DNA of 64,000 nucleotides, taken from positions 1,481,352 through 1,545,351 of the forward strand of contig NMRA01000033.1 of NCBI GenBank assembly GCA_002633005.1, given 5' to 3'. This stretch comes from Phoronis australis (lineage: Eukaryota > Phoronida > Phoronidae). Numbering within the stretch: the first letter of the stretch is position 1; each line of letters begins with the position of its first letter. The notes beneath the pieces are model-generated. The model was not told where the DNA came from, did not search any database, and saw only the letters and a list, made by a program, of their open reading frames with translations. Both the position numbers and the translations under genes were made by a program. Shown here one piece after another: positions 51,301 through 59,371 of the stretch.

Positions 51301-54300
51301 TCTAGGGTTGTTTATTTGAATCTTAAAATGGTCACTAGATGGCGCAAAAACGTCCAATGCATCCGAAAACGGAAACATGCCATTGCTTCTTTAACAGAAA
51401 CTATTTACCAAATTTCATAAAAATCTGTCAAGCTTAAGAGAAACAAAAGAAAATGGAAAAATGAAATTGCCACTAAGGGGCACAGTGTTTGTTGAATCCA
51501 CTTAAAGTTGTCATCGTCTGCTGTTAGCTTCATATTATAAATACACTTACTAAATTTAATAAAGATCCGGCAATGGGTTTAGGAGATACGGGTATGTGCG
51601 CAAAACAAAACAAAACTACCACTAGGAGGCGTCACAGTAGTCAAAGTCATCATCATCAACTGTCCTCTTCCAACTGAGAATAAATACGCCAATTTTCAAA
51701 ATCATCATTAGAACAGTTTGGTTGATAGAGGATGGACTCAAAAAACAGCAAAAATGGCCACTAGGTGGCACAAAATACCTTGATTCCATTTGAAAACAGT
51801 AGTATAGCGTCATCTCACAAGTAGATGTCTATATTCCAAATTTTATGAAATTCTGCTAAAGACCTTTGAAGATACAGAGGTAAATGTAAAAAACTAAAAT
51901 TGCCACTAGGCGGCACACCGATAGTCAGGTCTGTCTGAAAGTCGTGGTCGTCGTTGCCAACATCAAATAAATACACATGGTACATTTAATAAAGATCATG
52001 CAAACGGTTTAGGAGATACAGCCATGGGCACAAAAAACTAGGAGGTGCCACAGTAGTCGAAGTCATTGGAAAATCACCATGAGCCGTCCTCTTCATAGCA
52101 CAAACATACCTTCCAATTTTCACAATCATCCTTAGAGCGGTTTGGTTGATAGAGGGGTGGACGCCAAAAACAGACTCGAAAACAGTAAAAATGGCCACTA
52201 GGTGGTGGAAATTACAACGAATCCATCCGAAAACGGGAGGATACCGTCATCTCAATAACAGATGCCTATTCGCCAAATTCTATGAAAATCCCTTGAGGAC
52301 CTTTGAAGATAGAGGTAAGCGTAAAAAAACTAAAATTGCAACTAGGGGGCACACCGGTAGTCGGATCTATCCGAAAATACACTCATGTCATCCTATCCAT
52401 GAAAGGAACACGTGCAAAATTTCATGAACAGATGTCAAAGGGTTTTGGAGTTAGAGCAACGGACGCTGGACGTACGGAGATAATGGCATAATGCATAGCA
52501 AGTGGAACTCCAATGGCGTAAAAATCAAGTGCTTCATGGATACTGCAGCACTATGGGTAAATATGAGATTGGAGTGTCGCTTTATTGTCCGGGACGGACC
52601 TATTGGAGATTTGTAATAAAATCACAAAACAACACACTATCAATGCTATTTTATAGCTCTAATCAAAGCGAGTACGTTCAAGAAATCCACCAACAATACC
52701 AAAAATGTGATTTTCGACTACAAACCAATTGTGACCCATCAAAGCAATAGGATACCTTTGTTCAGACTTGAGTTCCTAAATAACTTTTTAAACGTACAGA
52801 AAACCCATGCACCAGTATATTCTTAAAACACTTCGCCCATATTTCAGTAACCATGTGACTGCGCTTTTTCTACGAAATTTCGCTTTTTCACATAAATCAT
52901 CATAATTACCACAAGCATTATTTGCACATGAAACTTCAAATTCTGTTTCTTTATTCCACAAATTCTAGCTACAAATATAATATGTATCCACGATTTTTGC
53001 TCTTGGGCTTGTAGCCCAGGACCTCTGTTGTCAAAAACCAAAACAACAACATTTCTTGAAAAACAGAAGTCTAATAAAATCTTGATTTTTGACACCCAAG
53101 CTATTGGGTTAAAAGACAGACAAAATTACAAAACAAAATCTGCAAGTTGCGTCTGAAAAGTATTGTGTTTGAGCAAAATATGCCAATCTTCAAGAAAATC
53201 GTGCTTTAAAAAAAAAAAACAACCAATCATGTGATTATTAACAACTGGACATTGCTTTCATACATATAACATTCTGCCATCAAGGATCTTAAAAATATTC
53301 CATGGACCTCCTATTAATATTCTAAGCTACTAATACTCTAAGCTATTATTATTTAAGAAATTTGATCTTGCAGGTATGGCAATGCCTTAATTTAAATAAA
53401 TTGACTTGACATAGACATCTAGTATAACAGTAAAACATTGAAATGAAGCACAATTTAAAATTCCTCCAGCAAGAATTTAAAGAGTTCCCACCATGACCCT
53501 GTGTCTTAAAAAGGAATTTTATTATTACATCTTAACAGATTTAATAGCCTTTAGTACACCTGTTGCTACGAAACAATCTAAAAATTTTAAAAATATATTT
53601 TTCTGTTATCGAGTTTGTATGCAATGGGTGGAAGACCGCCTCAGCCGTTGTTGTTTTACCAGTGCGATACTGAGGAGTTGTGAAGAAAGTACGCGTGGAG
53701 CTGTCTTTTTCAGACATGAAAAGGTGCGTTTGTGGAAACTGTGGTAACAACAACTTGACTGTGAACGTCTTAGTGTTCAAATTTCCTAAATACGTGAAAG
53801 TTGCACAAAAATGGCATCGGTTTGTCATGGGCGGCGCACCATAGGGGCCTGGGGTAGGGCTATAGCCCCCCACCTTTTTAGGGCAAAGCCGCCCATGGTC
53901 TATAGGCAGTGCAACACAGGAGGGCTGGGGGGGAGAGTTTAGCCCCCACTTTTTTCAGTGCTGCGCCACCCATGATTGTGCGCCGAACAAGAGTGTGGAG
54001 TGTCAGTGTGGAACATGAGATTCAGTTTGGCGTAAGCCACACTTTGATCGGCACATTTCAAAGAATCGTGTTTCGACCACACACATAAGCGGCGTTACAA
54101 TGAAGGACTCACCACCAAGTAAGTGCATTTGCAAATTTTGTAAATAACGAACAAACTGCTTCCATTCTAGGGCGAGTGATGCCAGGCCCTGGACCCCGGC
54201 CCAGATCGAGTGCTACTACAAGTAGGCTTATGCATATTGTGTTTAGACTGTGCTCATTCCATCACGGCAATAGTGAATACGAGTAACCCAGGTTGGCTGT

Positions 54301-57146
54301 GGCCTTTGTCAGTAATTATTAAGTGTCTATTTTGTGAGTAGTGACCACCACTTGGTAGAGTTGATTGTGGCTCACATATGTCATTTCTTGTGCAAGTGGG
54401 TCAAGTTCATACGGCATGAAACCCGACGAAAGTTCGCCCAATGGGAAATCGAATTCATTGTCTGATTCTTCAAGTACTTGAGTATAAGTGCCCGTATCCA
54501 CTCTCCTCTCTGTCTGCATTATAATTGTCCAATTCTCACCTAATATTGTCATTGTCTTCTGACTTGCAGTGTTCCGACATTGCAAATGATTGTCAAGCGG
54601 CCAACCGTCTTCCACCCATTGCATCATTTGGCGGGAAACTTAGAAATAAGTAATTTTTCTTCAAAATTAAAAAAGTTGCCAATATTTGGCATAAAAGGTG
54701 CCTATTTAGCAAGATTTTATGGTATTCGATTCATATTAGCTAACTGAAACCTGAAAAAGTAAGAAAATGCATGGTGGGAACTCTTTAAGTGATTGCCAAT
54801 TTAAATTATTTTTAGGATTCACAGTCTCTATATTTCTAATCATCCCAAACTGATATGCACACAACATGAGGTTAATCAATCTTCCATTAACCAACGTATA
54901 CAGGTGAGGCGAAAGGATAGGTGGTTGACTAGCACAGATGACAGGGCACTCTGACACCTTCAACAGGAAATTTACAGGTGAATAAGCCGATCATTCTCAC
55001 CTGGAAGTTGGTCATTTCCTTTTTCTTCAACAGGTCCGACATGTAATCAATTAGGTGCAGGCCAAACGCGTTCTTGGCATTGATTTTCTGTATGAGCAAA
55101 ACAGTTTTAGAAGCATTTTAATTAATACTATTCTGGTTGGAATAATATTCATAAAGAAGATTGCCTAATTAGGGATACGACTGTCACCTCTGCCATAATG
55201 AAATGGACCTTTTGAGCCATGAAAAACATGAGTTTTAAAATGTGTGTGACATAACTTCAGGCTCCATCGCTAAGACGTCTGTCTCATGAAAAGTAACTTT
55301 TAAATCTTAAAAGACTTAAGCCAGAAATTTGGTGTTACGTTCCACATAAAAATTTCTGAAAAATAATAAAATATGAATTGTGCAAAAGACAAGTCTCATA
55401 GAATACCAAGATGTAATTACTAGTTACTGAGACAATTTCTGCAACTTATTTTTGGATTGTGATGCACTCATAATTACTCAGCTAAACTTTTTTCAGCAAT
55501 TGTCATGTGGGAACGTAAGACTAAATTTCTGTCATTTTCATGAAACAGATCCCAGCTAACTGTTGAGCCCAAGGTGTATTGTCGCTAATACCACAACAGA
55601 TGATTCAACGGTGTTCCAAAAGTCCTCTACATATTGCACTTTCATAATAGACACAGTTCTTATAAACATAGAAAAATTGATCATGAAGAGATGGAATAAC
55701 ATCATTACAGGCTTGTAATTAACATGTTCTTATTTTCATGACGTCTTTCAATTCTGTGGTCTAAATTGCTTAACTCAAGTTTTTTTCAAAACCGGAAACA
55801 AAATTGTTAATATTCATGTCAAGTGATGACAACCAATAAATAGCATCCAATAAAATACATAAGACAATAACAATTCTGAAGCCAAACACTTCCACCATTT
55901 TAATTAGGTGCAATTTGTTTGTTGATGAAACATGGTTTTAACTTCATAATGTATACTCAATTTTGTGTGGAATTTCCATAACCAACTGTGTTTCAAACAA
56001 TCTTTCTCAGAAAAATTATTTTTGAACAAAGTTCAGGAATAATTCAAACTTCATCCAGACAACTGAACGGCACATCATTTATCATATACTCACATTTTCT
56101 GCTGACAACTTGATGCAGTTGGCATAGTGGTCAGTCAACTGGGCACCGGTCAAACCACTTAATGGAGCTGATCGACGCCTGTAACAAACAGTGAAAGCTT
56201 CAACCACAATCAGTGCCCATCATCATAAATGTGGATCTGGCCACAAAAACAATAAGCAAAACAAACTAGATTCACAGTTGTTGTCAACACATCAACAAGA
56301 AATTAATTGCTTTACAGGGGAGTTTCCTCACCATCTAAAATTAAATGATTCCAACTTAAAGCGACAGTAAAGTGGACTTCATTCTAGTAAGGAAACTTTT
56401 GGTTTAGACCACTCATCACTAAAAAATTGGTCTCAGTCTGTTCACTACTTAGACGAGAAAACAAGTGATTTCTGAACTTATGAAGAACTGATAGTTCATT
56501 TATTATTAAGAATATGCGGTGACAAGTTGACCAGGGCTTGGCCTTGACCAAAAGTAAAGTGCCCGTTCTTTTGAAACCTTGAAATCACCTGCAAAATTGA
56601 ATAAGGAACAATTTGGGACCAATTTCGTTATGTTAAGTGGTCCAAATCAAGAGTTTTTTTCTGATGGAGGGAAGGCTGATTGCTGCTTTAACAAAAAAGA
56701 GTGCAGGTGGCCTGATGCCTTTTGCAGTACTCAGGCCCAAGGCCGTTCCCCATAACACTAACTGCTTTAACAAAAGACACATTATAAGTAAAAAGCCTGA
56801 GTGAAAATTATGAAATTGGAAAAATATTTGAAAAAATATTGATGGTTCATAACAATGAAACAAGAAAAAAGAACAACACTACGTGACCCGTTATGTTCCG
56901 CACTGTACCTGTCTGAAGGGGTTCCAGGACTTGACAAGTGGCGGCGCTGAAGCTCAACAACCTTTGACCTGCGCCTGGCTCGCTTCTCGGCTTCGTCATC
57001 ATTCTCCGATGCGTTCACCAGAAGGGACGACTGATTAGAATTACTGGTCAAACCAACATGTCGTCGGGTGGACGGAGAGATGTAGTCTTGAGGAGTCCTC
57101 GGTGTGACTGAACGCGCTGCTGGGGAAGCTAGTGGTGTCCTCATGA
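39307..57146 (-). CDS. NCAPH: NCAPH, condensin complex subunit 2 (Barren, gamma-kleisin), 16 exons
   Basis: Kleisin subunit of condensin I; it bridges the SMC2 and SMC4 ATPase heads and recruits the HEAT-repeat subunits for mitotic chromosome compaction. Sixteen exons from 57146 to 39307 join in frame; from ATG 57144 to TGA they encode 718 residues (human 741). Conserved landmarks in order: NDDEAEKRARRRSK; the SMC2-binding segment QLTDHYANCIKLSAEN and NAFGLHLIDYMSDLLK; TLDASAKIYAGRVDAIHSE; DPLFQKMSASFDEGG; PGEYSYF and WAGPAHWK; DDDVDFDAYF and LTKSTLE; YDYNNANDRENYCP; the SMC4-binding winged-helix region IDYAKQAKKIDVKKLKG and [20 protein letters not shown]. The protein looks full-length and intact. 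A further exon at 58934-58901 may extend the N-terminus by 12 residues. Several introns carry repeats. Confidence 0.96.
40041..40640 (-). repeat. Diverged tandem repeat, ~145-bp monomers (array 2)
   Basis: In the last NCAPH intron. Recurrent phrases GGTGCCGGCACATTC-like (at about 40049, 40199, 40354, 40490 and 40580) and CAAGTTTCGNCAAAAT. CTAAAATAGCCAACAGGAGG near 40146 resembles the CTAAAATTGCCACTAGGCGG phrase of array 1, so both may be the same monomer family. Confidence 0.55.
41134..41301 (-). CDS. NCAPH: NCAPH exon (winged-helix core)
   Basis: 56 codons ending [20 protein letters not shown], matching human [20 protein letters not shown]. Acceptor CTTTTCAG, donor GTAACT. Confidence 0.96.
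41428..41510 (+). repeat. 83-bp direct repeat, left copy
   Basis: Identical to 42078-42160, from CGCTTAAATCGTAC to AGAAAGTCTCTTAG. Flanks the inverted-repeat element between them. Confidence 0.95.
41510..42078. mobile_element. 569-bp inverted-repeat element between 83-bp direct repeats
   Basis: Ends GGGCTGTTCCAGTAAAATCT and AGATTTTGCTGGAACAGCCC; the inverted similarity extends ~40 bp through G-rich/C-rich blocks (GGGAGGGGGGAAGGC versus GCCTTCCCCCCCTCCC). The interior has direct repeats of ACCACCCATAATTTTT. No transposase. The flanking repeats are far longer than any normal target duplication. Confidence 0.8.
42078..42160 (+). repeat. 83-bp direct repeat, right copy
   Basis: Identical to 41428-41510. 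Confidence 0.95.
42601..42890 (-). repeat. NCAPH: Minisatellite derived from an NCAPH exon end and splice donor
   Basis: Units of about 53-60 bp resembling the last ~30 bases and donor of the exon at 42896-43003: CTCACCTTATCCTCTCATCA at 42661, CTCACCTTATCCTTCTCATC at 42714, and a longer copy of AGTTCTAGATAGGTCC at 42601. Each unit carries a GATAAGGTGAG donor on the minus strand. C-rich spacers (CCCACCCCACCCC). Interrupted by an N run. Confidence 0.75.
42743..42829. other. Assembly gap (87 Ns)
   Basis: Run of N inside the minisatellite; the true array length is unknown. Confidence 0.99.
42896..43003 (-). CDS. NCAPH: NCAPH exon (winged-helix start)
   Basis: 36 codons, VNKIMIDYAKQAKKIDVKKL then KGTIWNYLTRDDEGDK. 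Acceptor TTTAAAG, donor GTGAGT. Its 3' end and donor are the seed of the minisatellite immediately downstream. Confidence 0.94.
43035..43095 (+). repeat. (CAGA/CAGG)n simple repeat
   Basis: Imperfect tetranucleotide tract just upstream of an NCAPH exon in transcript sense. Confidence 0.9.
43431..43607 (-). CDS. NCAPH: NCAPH exon (DNLVAQPNK)
   Basis: 59 codons, ADDDVDDNDMTHVGFDITGG to LLAGDNLVAQPNK. Acceptor CTCGCAG, donor GTGAAC. Confidence 0.92.
43991..44092 (-). CDS. NCAPH: NCAPH exon (YDYNNANDRENYCP)
   Basis: 34 codons, VRRLASSSDSLDDGVDGYDY then NNANDRENYCPAVE. Acceptor TGTTTCAG, donor GTATGC. Confidence 0.94.
44709..44941 (-). CDS. NCAPH: NCAPH exon (DVDFDAYF / LTKSTLE)
   Basis: NFDDDVDFDAYFKETRASTT then LTKSTLE and TTLPKDLHYE. 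Acceptor TTACACAG, donor GTAGTC. The longer open frame at 44529-45128 only reads through into introns. Confidence 0.94.
45508..45635 (-). CDS. NCAPH: NCAPH exon (PGEYSYF / WAGPAHWK)
   Basis: NGTIGNLMQVLATEPGEYSY and LRTWAGPAHWKLQPQSK, matching human PGEYSYF and WAGPDHWRFRP. Acceptor TTAATAG, donor GTGAGT. Confidence 0.95.
46129..46204 (-). CDS. NCAPH: NCAPH exon (SSFTEGMQGSDAVF)
   Basis: SSFTEGMQGSDAVFTSISQT then VDSI plus CG. Acceptor GTTTAG, donor GTGAGT; both phases fit. Confidence 0.85.
46552..46624 (+). repeat. tRNA-derived SINE head or decayed tRNA gene
   Basis: TGGCTGAGCGG at 46560-46570 fits Pol III box A and GGTTCAATTCC at 46603-46613 fits box B, at the right spacing. Acceptor and anticodon stems pair poorly, so a functional tRNA is unlikely; a tRNA-derived SINE with a degenerate tail fits better. 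Confidence 0.6.
47296..47452 (-). CDS. NCAPH: NCAPH exon (FDLDAEVEP acidic stretch)
   Basis: SSFDLQSRLAPNSNHAFDLD to VDDDDA plus one base; human FDINAEVDESDCGDFPDG aligns. Acceptor ATCCCAG, donor GTGGGT. Confidence 0.9.
48305..48393 (-). CDS. NCAPH: NCAPH exon (CPAFSEFEFTNWN)
   Basis: DIYSGMDLMSLQICPAFSEF, then EFTNWNRDEP; human has CPSLAGFQFTQWD here. Acceptor TTTCCAG, donor GTGAGC. Confidence 0.93.
48570..48760 (+). repeat. Dispersed repeat family C, copy 3
   Basis: CATAAAAGGACACGCCGTAG, AATAAAGTGACACACCGTGA, GCTTGGTCTCAGACAATAAC and GAATTGCCATTTC in order. Within itself it repeats GNCACNCCGTRATAA three times. A possible right end, GAACACGGTCTCATTTTAA, lies at about 49032-49050. Confidence 0.5.
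49120..49384 (-). CDS. NCAPH: NCAPH exon (DPLFQKMSASFDEGG)
   Basis: 88 codons plus one base, TRKSNTIETNLKALNV to RPVDLMEFK. Acceptor CTTTCAG, donor GTAAAT. Confidence 0.93.
50002..50069 (-). CDS. NCAPH: NCAPH exon (acidic/basic linker)
   Basis: GNENVGDHEGEEGDDDQRKK to KR. Acceptor TTTTGTAG, donor GTAAGT. Matches the charged linker before the human HLHRTIEQN segment by position. Confidence 0.85.
50506..50620 (-). CDS. NCAPH: NCAPH exon (LDASAKIYAGRVD)
   Basis: VASSTLDASAKIYAGRVDAI to GSDEK plus one base. Acceptor CCACCAG, donor GTAAGG. Separated from the previous exon by 4.4 kb of repeat-rich intron. Confidence 0.94.
51300..52460 (+). repeat. ~144-bp monomer array with CTCF-like cores (array 1)
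   Basis: In an NCAPH intron. Eight CTAG-type cores at 51335, 51473, 51622, 51761, 51906, 52038, 52198 and 52342 (spacing 132-160, mean 144). Typical core: GCCACTAGGTGGCAC. Other shared phrases: GGTTTAGGAGATAC, CCTTTGAAGATA, AAAAACTAAAATTG. Similarity is strongest every third monomer (periods 416-437), a trimer higher-order pattern. One core fits the CTCF consensus CCASYAGRKGGCR exactly and six differ at one position. Confidence 0.8.
53826..53974. mobile_element. 149-bp nested foldback element
   Basis: CATGGGCGGCGCAC at the left, GTGCTGCGCCACCCATG at the right; interior has two related halves each with AGCCCCC...ACTTTTT. Inserted in the TTAA-flanked transposon. Confidence 0.6.
54319..54627 (-). 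CDS. Unassigned open frame inside the TTAA-flanked transposon
   Basis: 102 codons, starting MMQWVEDGWPLDNHLQC and with the acidic stretch LEESDNEFDFPLG. Composition looks more protein-like than the surrounding chance frames, but I recognise no domain. It may be a piece of the transposon's original protein. It is not an NCAPH exon: the flanking NCAPH exons join in phase without it. Confidence 0.25.
   Translation of the reverse strand: MMQWVEDGWPLDNHLQCRNTASQKTMTILGENWTIIMQTERRVDTGTYTQVLEESDNEFDFPLGELSSGFMPYELDPLAQEMTYVSHNQLYQVVVTTHKIDT
55001..55087 (-). CDS. NCAPH: NCAPH exon (NAFGLHLIDYM)
   Basis: 29 codons, KINAKNAFGLHLIDYMSDLL onward. Acceptor CATACAG, donor GTGAGA. Confidence 0.94.
55088..56093 (-). 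other. NCAPH intron
   Basis: 1.0 kb, AT-rich; nothing recognised. Confidence 0.6.
56094..56178 (-). CDS. NCAPH: NCAPH exon (HYANCIKLS)
   Basis: LTGAQLTDHYANCIKLSAEN, part of the SMC2 neck-binding helix. Acceptor TGTTACAG, donor GTGAGT. Confidence 0.93.
56350..56630 (+). repeat. Possible family C repeat, copy 4 (weak)
   Basis: CTTAAAGCGACAGTAAAG at the left, AAATTGGTCTCAGTC, GAACTGATAGTTCATT and GCGGTGACAAGTTGACCAGG. Shares the order of some motifs with 8498-8740 but is more diverged. Confidence 0.3.
56909..57146 (-). CDS. NCAPH: NCAPH exon with ATG 57144
   Basis: MRTPLASPAARSVTPRTPQ to GTPSD plus AG; acidic-basic block NDDEAEKRARRRSK. The preceding AG means translation may begin upstream. 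Confidence 0.88.
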
Positions 57147-58900
57147 CTACAATTGTCATTAAGTGAGTCAAAGAAATGTCTATATGCCTGGGGCACGTTC
57201 CAAGAAAACTGACTTAGCTAAGACAAATCTTAAATTGAAGTCAATTTTAAGATAAAACTTTAATTTGTCTTAAGTCCATAGCAAGAGAGTGATCTTAGGT
57301 TTGACCACAGTTTTTGACTTAAGTTTTGTCTTAAGTTCGAGTAACTTATTGGATGTGAAAGTTTCAAAGTTTGGAAGATGATACAAATGTTAGACTTACG
57401 TAAAAAATGAACTGAAATCAGTTCCATGGAGTATGAATTGATTCAGACTACTGCCATTTAAAAAACTTGGGGTTCAAATATGTACAATCATAGTGTTGTG
57501 GGCAGCATTGTAGCCACAATGACAGTCTAGTGGGGGCTTCCTGTTAAACTTGTTGCCAGGTCCTATGACCGACTAACCTTGAGGCAATATATACAGTTTT
57601 GGAACAATCTAGGTAAAAAATAACCAATGCACATTTTCACACAAAATCTTCAAAAACGACACTCTTCCTTGATCAAATAAATTTGATAACTTTTTCAGAA
57701 AGAATGTCACCAGTCCGTTATTCTGCAGTTAAGTTTGTTGAGCCATCATGCACATATGTGAATGTTAAGTGCCATGAAATTAATAAGTACTCTCTGTTTG
57801 CCAATCTCTGGTTTCGCTAATTCTTCAATCCACAGTTCCTTTTTTCCCTGATTATGCACATTTCAAAACAAATTACCAGAAGTAGTTGCACTTTTTTGAA
57901 CTTGTTTTAAGTACTTTACTATCAGCCATCTGAAATTCTGAGGAAAGTTTGCTTTGGCAAAGTTTTCATTTTCCAAAAGAAGCCATTTTACCGAAACAAA
58001 AGTTGAGCAAACGACATCAGCATATGACTGTTTTGAAATCGGCCAGTATGGACATTACTTGTTACATGTACACAACTTTGTGGAGGAAGAACATTTGATT
58101 GAAGAATCGGCGAAAAAATAAACTAGCCAATAGGTGACGCTATATGCATAAGACTGCTCCACAACTTTAGCAGCATCATAACAGTAGAACGCAAAACACC
58201 AGTAGACAATTTAGTTTATGTACTTAAGGAAGAGTGTAGTGTTAAATGACAATAATTTTGTGTCAGATTTTAGTTGCCCAGTTTCTTACCCACATCGGCA
58301 CAAACTGTATATTTAGTATTATATACGGCTTTGCACAAAGGCTAGTGACCTCCAAGCCAACCAGCTGTATGAAGACTATCATCACAATACAGCTAGGAAC
58401 CACTATCTGTTAAACTCCGATAGACCTCGAAATTTCACACAGTCCAGCCCAGGTAGTTCTGCTTGTCGCTTGGCCATGAAACTAATAGGTGTAGTGCTAA
58501 CGACTGGCGGGGTACATGTAAAATGTGGGAGCCAACCAACACTTACACCTAGCCCGTTGCAGCCATTTAAGCGAAAAACAATCTTGATAAATGTGATTTT
58601 CTTGTAAAATTCTCTATATATTTAGTTTAAAGCTTAGACATCTCACAATCAAACTTTTTGATCAGTTGCCCAATATATAGTATATCAATTCAAAGGCTAC
58701 ACAAGGTGTCCCTCTATCTATGCGTAAAACTAAAGACTACTTATATGAACATGACTTTAATGGTTTAATCAGAATGAGGCATAATTTGCCGAAAAGCTTC
58801 CGGCGTATGGAGGGATAGCCACTAGTCACTACTACCCTTGACTGAGTCTGAGTCTTAGTGCCAGTGTGACGATTACTCCGTAGTAGTATCGTCCGGTTAC
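57147..58900 (-). other. NCAPH upstream intron or promoter region
   Basis: 1.75 kb. TTAAG/CTTAA-rich around 57215-57340. A single monomer-like segment near 58110 (ACTAGCCAATAGGTGACGC) resembles the repeat arrays. No coding exon recognised. Confidence 0.5.
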
Positions 58901-59018
58901 CTATTTTCGTCAGGCTCCAAAGTTCGTCCGCCATCTTGTTTCGCGTGCAGCGCAACCACGCGGGACTTAGCGTTCCAATTTGGAGTTCTCGTCTGCACGT
59001 TAGGTACTAACTTATCGG
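58884..59018 (+). repeat. 135-bp inverted repeat, left arm
   Basis: Reverse complement of 60604-60738 with one difference. Contains the candidate NCAPH first exon. Ends at an N (59019). Confidence 0.95.
58901..58934 (-). CDS. NCAPH: Candidate upstream first exon of NCAPH
   Basis: ACAAGATGGCGG gives a strong start context; MADELWSLTKI plus one base, then donor GTAACC. Joining to the acceptor at 57147 (TTGTAG, then TCATGAGG) is in frame and adds 12 residues before MRTPLASP. The join is inferred from phase and position only; a near-identical inverted copy sits at 60604-60738. Confidence 0.4.
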
Positions 59019-59019
59019 N
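59019..59019. other. Single ambiguous base at a likely contig join
   Basis: N directly after the inverted repeat arm. Similar single Ns at 60439 and 62606. Confidence 0.8.
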
Positions 59020-59228
59020 TAGCGAGGACAGCATTCTTCAGCGAATCGCGTCGCGTATCTGTCACCGTGTTAAATTCGCTCACTACAATCGGCAAAAAAT
59101 AACTCAAAAATGTAATAAATGTGAATAAAAATTATTGCAAAGTATGAAAGAATATATTGTTTTACTTATCTGATAATCTTTTTTGTCGCAAAATTCGTTT
59201 AATAATACTTTGCACGAGTTTTTTGCAG

Positions 59229-59371
59229 GAACGTGACCGGTTTTTCAGACCAAAATGGATGCCGGTAAAAATGACTGCTATTTGGTTTTCAACCCAGGAG
59301 AAGACTAAACTCGCGAATTTTTACGTGAAACTTCGTGAAAGAACAAAAGGGAGTCTTGCAAACACGATTAT
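59229..59371 (+). CDS. Candidate exon of an unknown gene
   Basis: Bounded by acceptor GTTTTTTGCAG and donor GTAAGT, open in one frame for 47 codons: RFFRPKWMPVKMTAIWFS, then STQEKTKLANFYVKLRERTK. The WFSTQEK...LANFY stretch loosely recalls a Myb/SANT-like start, which is only an impression. No partner exons recognised. Confidence 0.3.

Larger units (their letters stand above)
53477..54788. mobile_element. 1.3-kb TTAA-flanked transposon (piggyBac-like, defective)
   Basis: TTAA at 53477-53480 and 54785-54788 flank perfect 15-bp inverted ends AGAGTTCCCACCATG and CATGGTGGGAACTCT. Interior: an unassigned minus-strand frame (54319-54627) and a nested foldback element. ATGCAATGGGTGGAAGAC occurs near 53619 and inverted near 54626. 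TTAA duplication is the piggyBac hallmark, but no DDD transposase core was recognised. Confidence 0.8.
50621..55000 (-). other. Large NCAPH intron (4.4 kb)
   Basis: Between the exons at 55001-55087 and 50506-50620. Contains repeat array 1, a TTAA-flanked transposon with a nested foldback element, and otherwise AT-rich DNA without recognised coding similarity. Confidence 0.7.
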
